A DNA stretch of 8,911 nucleotides from an uncultured Lachnospiraceae bacterium. GTDB lineage: Bacteria; Bacillota_A; Clostridia; Lachnospirales; Lachnospiraceae. The DNA is taken from positions 1 to 8,911 of the forward strand of contig CAMOFS010000044.1 of the NCBI GenBank assembly GCA_946613735.1, in the 5' to 3' direction. A program made the translations under genes and the position numbers. Positions 5,394 to 8,911 of this stretch are shown piece by piece; position 1 is the first letter of the stretch, and the number at the start of each line of letters is the position of its first letter. A model generated the notes under the pieces. It searched no databases. It had not been told where the DNA came from and saw only the letters and a program-made list of their open reading frames with translations.

Positions 5394-5503
5394 TTACTCT
5401 CTCCCTGATTCTCGATTGCTTAAGATCATGAGTCCACCGCAACTCGAAGCGGTTCGCAATCTATTCCCCTATATTCTGTCAGTCGGTCGAAAAAAGCCTC
5501 CTG
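5394..5503. other. Gap between tetR-like and kinase genes
   Basis: This 110-base gap holds the kinase ribosome binding site (GGGAG on minus, 5405-5401), a weak ACCGC/GCGGT stem near 5437-5454 and a diverged repeat copy at 5482-5500. I see no clear promoter or terminator. The kinase may be transcribed from the upstream operon promoter. Confidence 0.5.
5482..5500. repeat. Diverged inverted copy of the GAGGCATTCTTCGACCGAC repeat
   Basis: GTCGGTCGAAAAAAGCCTC matches the reverse complement of the 19-base core found at 3678 and 3765 at 17 of 19 positions. Thus related repeats flank the FGGY kinase gene in opposite orientation, immediately downstream of it and just after the tetR-like gene. Confidence 0.6.
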
Positions 5504-6121
5504 TTAGGAAATTCCGTGCATGATAAAGGACAACAGCTGCTTCTCGAGGAGGCCTTCGTCCACCCTGTCACCAAGGTAGATGCTCATGCGGCTCTTGTAG
5601 TAGTCGCAGCTTAACGAAAAATGCAGCATCATAAGAAGATTGTCAAAGAAAAAAGCAAGCATCGCCGGATCGGCATCCTTTTTAACCAAGCCCTTTGATC
5701 TCGCCTTTTTAATAACCTTCGTATATATAGCCGCAGACCCGCCCTCTATACGACCAGCCATCTCGGCTGCATCCGCCCCGCTTTCCGCAGAAGTAATACT
5801 GTGATACATGCGAAAATAGGCCTCATGCTCCCTGGAATAGACCACACAGGCATGGATGAGTCCGCTTATCATCTCCTCTAAGGAGGCCGCCTCGTCCGCT
5901 GCCTTTCCCAAGACCTCAGCAAGACATTCCATACTGTGGTCCAGGCACGCGAAAAAGAGCGCCTCCTTGTCAGCATAGTATTTGTAGATGACACCTACGC
6001 TGACACCGGACTTCTTTGCAATAGACCTGATGCTGGATCTGAAAAGACCCTTTTGGCCGAATTCCTCGGTGGCTGTCTCCAATATATACTTTTGTTTTTC
6101 TTCCGAAAGCTTTTGGTTCAT
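5504..6121 (-). CDS. TetR/AcrR-family transcriptional regulator
   Basis: The 205-residue protein begins MNQKLSEEKQKYILETATEE and has a typical TetR N-terminal DNA-binding domain. The helix-turn-helix covers about residues 28-52 (IRSIAKKSGVSVGVIYKYY, then ADKEALF). The remaining 150 residues are helical and variable, the usual ligand-binding and dimerisation part. A longer reading frame continues upstream to 6250 but merely reads the aldolase gene in another frame. The ATG at 6121-6119 overlaps the aldolase TGA (ATGA), and no Shine-Dalgarno sequence is visible before it, so translation is probably coupled to the aldolase. It likely regulates its own operon in response to a pathway intermediate; this is inference from position. 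No operator could be assigned. Confidence 0.9.
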   Translation of the reverse strand: MNQKLSEEKQKYILETATEEFGQKGLFRSSIRSIAKKSGVSVGVIYKYYADKEALFFACLDHSMECLAEVLGKAADEAASLEEMISGLIHACVVYSREHEAYFRMYHSITSAESGADAAEMAGRIEGGSAAIYTKVIKKARSKGLVKKDADPAMLAFFFDNLLMMLHFSLSCDYYKSRMSIYLGDRVDEGLLEKQLLSFIMHGIS

Positions 6122-7173
6122 TTCAGCTTTGAATACTTCATCACATAGACCTTGCGCTCTATGGCCGCGCTCATACCGCCTACGGGAGGAACATTCCCCG
6201 CAAACCGTGCCAAAAATGCAGCCTGGGCTCCCTTTTCTAAGACCATGCACACTGCCTCGGCCTCTTCCCTGTTCTTGCCGATACAGATGGCGCCGTTGCC
6301 GGTGACCATGACAGCCGCCTTACCGGATATGGCCTTTTTTAACTCATCCTCGGTATACTCTGCCTTCAGACACTTTATGGATGTGCCTGCTATCTGAGCC
6401 AGGTCGTCAATATAAGGATTCATGGACTGGCCATAGCCGCTCATGATCTTGATATATGGTGTCTCAGTATGGATCACCGCCCCAATGGTGTCATCCTTGC
6501 AATACTCCCTGAATCTCTTTACCTCTCCCTCATCGCCGTAAGTATAAAACTTTTCCGCATCATCCACCGGCCTTACACGTTCCCCAACGTATTTTTCGTA
6601 GCACCGACCCGTCACATACTCCAGGGCATGTGCAATATCAAAGGCATTATCATAATCCCTGCCCATGCACACCGCTCCGTGATATCTCATCAAAACGGAG
6701 TTGGCAAGGGGATTGTCCGAAATAGCCTTGGCCACGTTTTTCTTAAGTGTCTTAGTGGAGGAAAGACCGTATTTTGCCGTGGGGATGACACTTCCCAAAA
6801 GATCAGCCTTGTCCCTGCCGTAGCTCTCGATATCCTTGATGTCCTTACCGATGATGGAAAGGGCTGATGCATTGTTCTGGTGGGTATGGATGATAAAATT
6901 GGCATCCTTTCTAAGCTTGTACCCCTCCGCATGTACGCCCTTTTCACTGGAAGGCTTTACATCGCCTTCGTAGGAGCAGTCAGATATCTTGACCAACACT
7001 ATGTCATTGGGTGTCAGTGAGTCATATGCCTTGCCGCTGGGAGTAATGACAAAATGCGTGTCGCTGACGCGGGCCGAGATATTGCCCCAGGTCCTGGCTA
7101 TGAGTCCTGTTTCCAAAAGCTCCAGACCCGCCTTTATCACCAGGTCCTTTGCCTCCTGTATACTATATGCCAT
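6118..7173 (-). CDS. Class II aldolase/adducin-family protein with a second, degenerate aldolase domain
   Basis: Residues 1-200 match the fuculose-1-phosphate aldolase / ribulose-phosphate epimerase fold. Phosphate-binding positions are visible: GNIS (30-33), TPSG (44-47) and SSE (75-77, with Glu77 as the likely catalytic acid/base). The zinc ligands are HTH (His96, His98) and His165 in RYHGAVCMG. This implies retro-aldol cleavage, or epimerisation, of a phosphorylated sugar. Residues 217-351 repeat the second half of the fold: GAVIHTETPY aligns with NFIIHTHQNN, and VTGNGAICIGKNREEAEAV aligns with RYHGAVCMGRDYDNAFDI. There the ligands are changed (HTE, and Asn for His), so this domain is probably non-catalytic. 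Family members are usually about 210-230 residues; this one has 351. The start has AAAGGAG 6 bases upstream. The stop overlaps the tetR-like start. Confidence 0.9.
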   Translation of the reverse strand: MAYSIQEAKDLVIKAGLELLETGLIARTWGNISARVSDTHFVITPSGKAYDSLTPNDIVLVKISDCSYEGDVKPSSEKGVHAEGYKLRKDANFIIHTHQNNASALSIIGKDIKDIESYGRDKADLLGSVIPTAKYGLSSTKTLKKNVAKAISDNPLANSVLMRYHGAVCMGRDYDNAFDIAHALEYVTGRCYEKYVGERVRPVDDAEKFYTYGDEGEVKRFREYCKDDTIGAVIHTETPYIKIMSGYGQSMNPYIDDLAQIAGTSIKCLKAEYTEDELKKAISGKAAVMVTGNGAICIGKNREEAEAVCMVLEKGAQAAFLARFAGNVPPVGGMSAAIERKVYVMKYSKLK

Positions 7174-7192
7174 ATGAATCTCCTTTGAATAC

Positions 7193-7267
7193 GATCGCTC
7201 GTGGTTATGTGTCCACCAGAAAACGAAAAAACGTTTTCCTACGTGGACACATAACCCACTCGCGATC
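7193..7267. repeat. Three-tier nested inverted repeat between aminotransferase and aldolase genes
   Basis: Three pairs of arms share one centre. The outer pair is GATCGC (7193-7198) with GCGATC (7262-7267). The middle pair is GGTTATGTGTCCAC (7203-7216) with GTGGACACATAACC (7243-7256), a perfect 14 bases. The inner pair is GAAAACG (7219-7225) with CGTTTTC (7232-7238) around AAAAAA. On the minus strand the structure starts 5 bases after the aminotransferase stop and ends 6 bases before the aldolase ribosome binding site. With no T-run at its end it is not a standard terminator. It may act as an RNA stability or processing element, an attenuator, or be a small mobile repeat. Confidence 0.8.
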
Positions 7268-7272
7268 TAACA

Positions 7273-8757
7273 TTATTTACCAAGTACATCACACTTGGAG
7301 AATACACGATCGAAGCGTGCGATCACGTCGTCGATCATCTCCTCGGTGTAGGCAGCACTGGTGTAAAGACGAGAGCCTGCCAGTGTAATGATACCCTCTG
7401 CCATGTACGCTGCTCCGATGTGCTCCATCTCCTTGCGGCGTACATCTGTCTCCTTCATTACATCGGGGATGGTCCAGGGCTTGGACCAGTCGATGAAGAA
7501 GTGCATGGTACCCGCATTGTCCAGGTGACAGATGGAACCCTGGTTAAATGCCACGAAGGGCAGGTTGTACTTCTTAATGGACTCCTGGAGACCCTTTGTA
7601 AGACGATCTCCCATGCGGCCAGCCTTTTCACAGGCATTGGTACGCTCGATCTCACAGATGGCATGATAACCTGCCACACATGAAATGGGTGTAGCTGCAA
7701 GGGTACCTCCGCAGAGAGCCTTTTTGATCTTTTTGCCGGAGGCATCAAGACCTGCGCCCAGATGAGCCATGCAGTCCTTGTGTCCACCGATACCGCCTGC
7801 GCCGGGATATCCGCCTGCGATAGCCTTACCAAAGATGGTAAGATCGGGATCTACTCCGAAGTATCCCTGTGCACATGAGGTTCCCAGCCTGAAGCCTGTA
7901 ACCACCTCATCAAAGATCAAAAGCGCATCATACTTGTGAGCCAGTCTCTCACAGCCCTTGATGAATTCCTTTGATACAGGACGTGTGCCTGACTCGGGGC
8001 CCACGGGCTCAACATAAATGGCAGCGGTACCGCCGTTGAGCTTGTTCATCTTAAGCTTCTTCTCCAGATCATTAAGGTCGTTGGGGAAGAACTCATCCGT
8101 ATGCTTGAAGACAAAGTTCGGAACACCGCGGGACTGAAGGCCCTTTGTGCCGGGGATACGGATACCAAAGGCCAGCTGATCTGACCAGCCGTGGTATGCG
8201 CCACCCATCTTTAAGATGTTCTTATTGCCGGTCTTAAGACGTGCTATACGCGCTGCTGCCATACAAGCCTCAGTACCACTTCCAAGCATCCTGAACATCT
8301 CTACGGAAGGAACAAGCTCCGAGATCTTTTTAGCCAGCTTGTACTCATACTCGTGGAAAAGTCCGGTGGAAGGACCACAGGTATTCAAGAGCTCAATAAC
8401 CGGCTCCCTGACCTCCTTCATGTTACTGCCCAAAACAGTGGGGCCACCCGCCTGTAAAAGGTCATAATACTCATTGCCATCAATATCATAAAGCTTTGCT
8501 CCCTCGGCCTTTGTGATGACTATGGGGAAGGGATAGTTGAAAGCAAGGTTGTGCTGGACTCCGCCGGGGATCACCTCTTTTGCCTCTGAGATCATCTCCT
8601 TTGACTTCTTGCACTTCTTCTCGAAATACTCTTCCTCGTATTCCCGTAATGCTGCGGATGTCACGGTGTATACCGGCTTTTTGATAAGCTCGTCAAGCTG
8701 CTTAGTGACTGCGTCCGCATCAAGATACTCGTCTATTGCAAATCCGTTGTATGCCAT
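7273..8757 (-). CDS. Class III PLP aminotransferase, glutamate-1-semialdehyde aminomutase-like
   Basis: The 494-residue protein is a fold-type I PLP enzyme of aminotransferase class III. Residues 56-494 resemble HemL: SEAKEVIPGGVQHNLAF (57-73), the phosphate-binding GSGTEA (159-164), the ring-stacking GAYHGW (186-191), LIFDEVVTGFR with Asp283, the PLP lysine Lys311 in FGKAIAGGYPGAGGIGG (309-325), and GGTLAATP (350-357). The first 50 or so residues are an extra, mostly helical extension absent from ordinary HemL (about 430 residues). No heme genes are nearby, so a substrate tied to the adjacent aldolase and kinase is more likely than heme synthesis. The start at 8757 is fixed by AAGGAGG 9 bases upstream. 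A longer open frame to 8889 reads through the tandem repeat array and is spurious. Reaction and substrate are not determined. Confidence 0.9.
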   Translation of the reverse strand: MAYNGFAIDEYLDADAVTKQLDELIKKPVYTVTSAALREYEEEYFEKKCKKSKEMISEAKEVIPGGVQHNLAFNYPFPIVITKAEGAKLYDIDGNEYYDLLQAGGPTVLGSNMKEVREPVIELLNTCGPSTGLFHEYEYKLAKKISELVPSVEMFRMLGSGTEACMAAARIARLKTGNKNILKMGGAYHGWSDQLAFGIRIPGTKGLQSRGVPNFVFKHTDEFFPNDLNDLEKKLKMNKLNGGTAAIYVEPVGPESGTRPVSKEFIKGCERLAHKYDALLIFDEVVTGFRLGTSCAQGYFGVDPDLTIFGKAIAGGYPGAGGIGGHKDCMAHLGAGLDASGKKIKKALCGGTLAATPISCVAGYHAICEIERTNACEKAGRMGDRLTKGLQESIKKYNLPFVAFNQGSICHLDNAGTMHFFIDWSKPWTIPDVMKETDVRRKEMEHIGAAYMAEGIITLAGSRLYTSAAYTEEMIDDVIARFDRVFSKCDVLGK

Positions 8758-8804
8758 AATACTTTTCCTCCTTATTAACCATATACCTTCAAACATTTCA
8801 TATG

Positions 8805-8911
8805 TCATCCTGAGGGCGAAGCCACTCACCATCATCCTGAGGGCGAAGCCACTCGCTGTCATCCTGAGGGCGAAGCCACTCACCATCATCCTGAGGGCGA
8901 AGCCACTCGCT
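8805..8911. repeat. Tandem repeat array, 27-base units in 54-base pairs, running off the right edge
   Basis: Four copies of a 23-base core that starts TCATCCTGAGGGCGAAGCCA lie at 8805-8827, 8832-8854, 8859-8881 and 8886-8908. The 4-base spacers alternate: ACCA, GCTG, ACCA, then GCT at the window edge. The array therefore has a basic period of 27 and a higher-order period of 54. Because 27 is a multiple of 3, reading frames stay open through it and extend the aminotransferase frame artificially. The core matches the reverse complement of the 3627-3657 element. It sits upstream of the aminotransferase start, where a promoter might be expected. Confidence 0.9.

Noticed and set aside
6122..6250. 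Extended 43-residue N-terminus on the TetR protein
   Set aside because: It is the aldolase gene read in another frame; the TetR domain starts normally at the ATG overlapping the aldolase stop.
8758..8889. Longer N-terminus for the aminotransferase, reading through the repeat array
   Set aside because: The extra residues are repeats of SGFALRM encoded by the 27-base array, and a strong AAGGAGG sits 9 bases before the ATG at 8757.
8805..8911. CRISPR array
   Set aside because: The spacers are only 4 bases and alternate between two sequences, so these are simple tandem repeats.

Overview
The window looks like chromosomal DNA from an anaerobic Firmicute, most likely a Lachnospiraceae-type Clostridium relative. 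This rests on GC content near 50 percent, strong AGGAGG-type ribosome binding sites, ATGA-coupled genes, a shortened CobU of the kind I associate with that family, and dispersed intergenic repeats containing TCATCCTGAGGGCGAAGCC. The genus assignment is inference. No RNA genes, CRISPR arrays, insertion sequences, phage genes or origins were recognised. No gene-free stretch exceeds 300 bases.

Region 1 (1-1657, minus strand) is a late cobalamin-biosynthesis operon, read cobU-like, cbiA, cobS. All junctions overlap. The cobyrinate a,c-diamide synthase gene is split into two ORFs that overlap by 26 bases in different frames. The first encodes the ATP-binding synthetase domain. The second encodes the glutaminase domain and has its own ribosome binding site. 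cobS is cut by the left window edge. The cobU-like protein is only 114 residues and lacks the central part of CobU.

Region 2 (1658-3171) is a short divergent promoter region followed by two tandem MgtC/SapB-family membrane proteins on the plus strand. A perfect 8+8 base palindrome sits on the predicted -10 element. The second mgtC-like gene converges on, and overlaps by 69 bases, a GtrA-family membrane protein gene on the minus strand (3103-3600).

Region 3 (3601-8757, minus strand) reads, in transcription order: a class III aminotransferase related to glutamate-1-semialdehyde aminomutase, a double-domain class II aldolase, a TetR regulator coupled by ATGA to the aldolase, and an FGGY-family sugar kinase. 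A kinase plus a fuculose-phosphate-type aldolase suggests catabolism of a phosphorylated keto-sugar by retro-aldol cleavage, with the aminotransferase handling an amino or carbonyl group. I cannot name the substrate. This cluster is the best candidate here for an undescribed pathway.

The gaps around region 3 hold dense inverted and direct repeats: a composite hairpin element after the kinase gene, a degenerate copy of part of it before the kinase gene, a three-tier palindrome between aminotransferase and aldolase genes, and a 27/54-base tandem array running off the right edge. No classical terminator (GC-rich hairpin followed by a T-run) was found.
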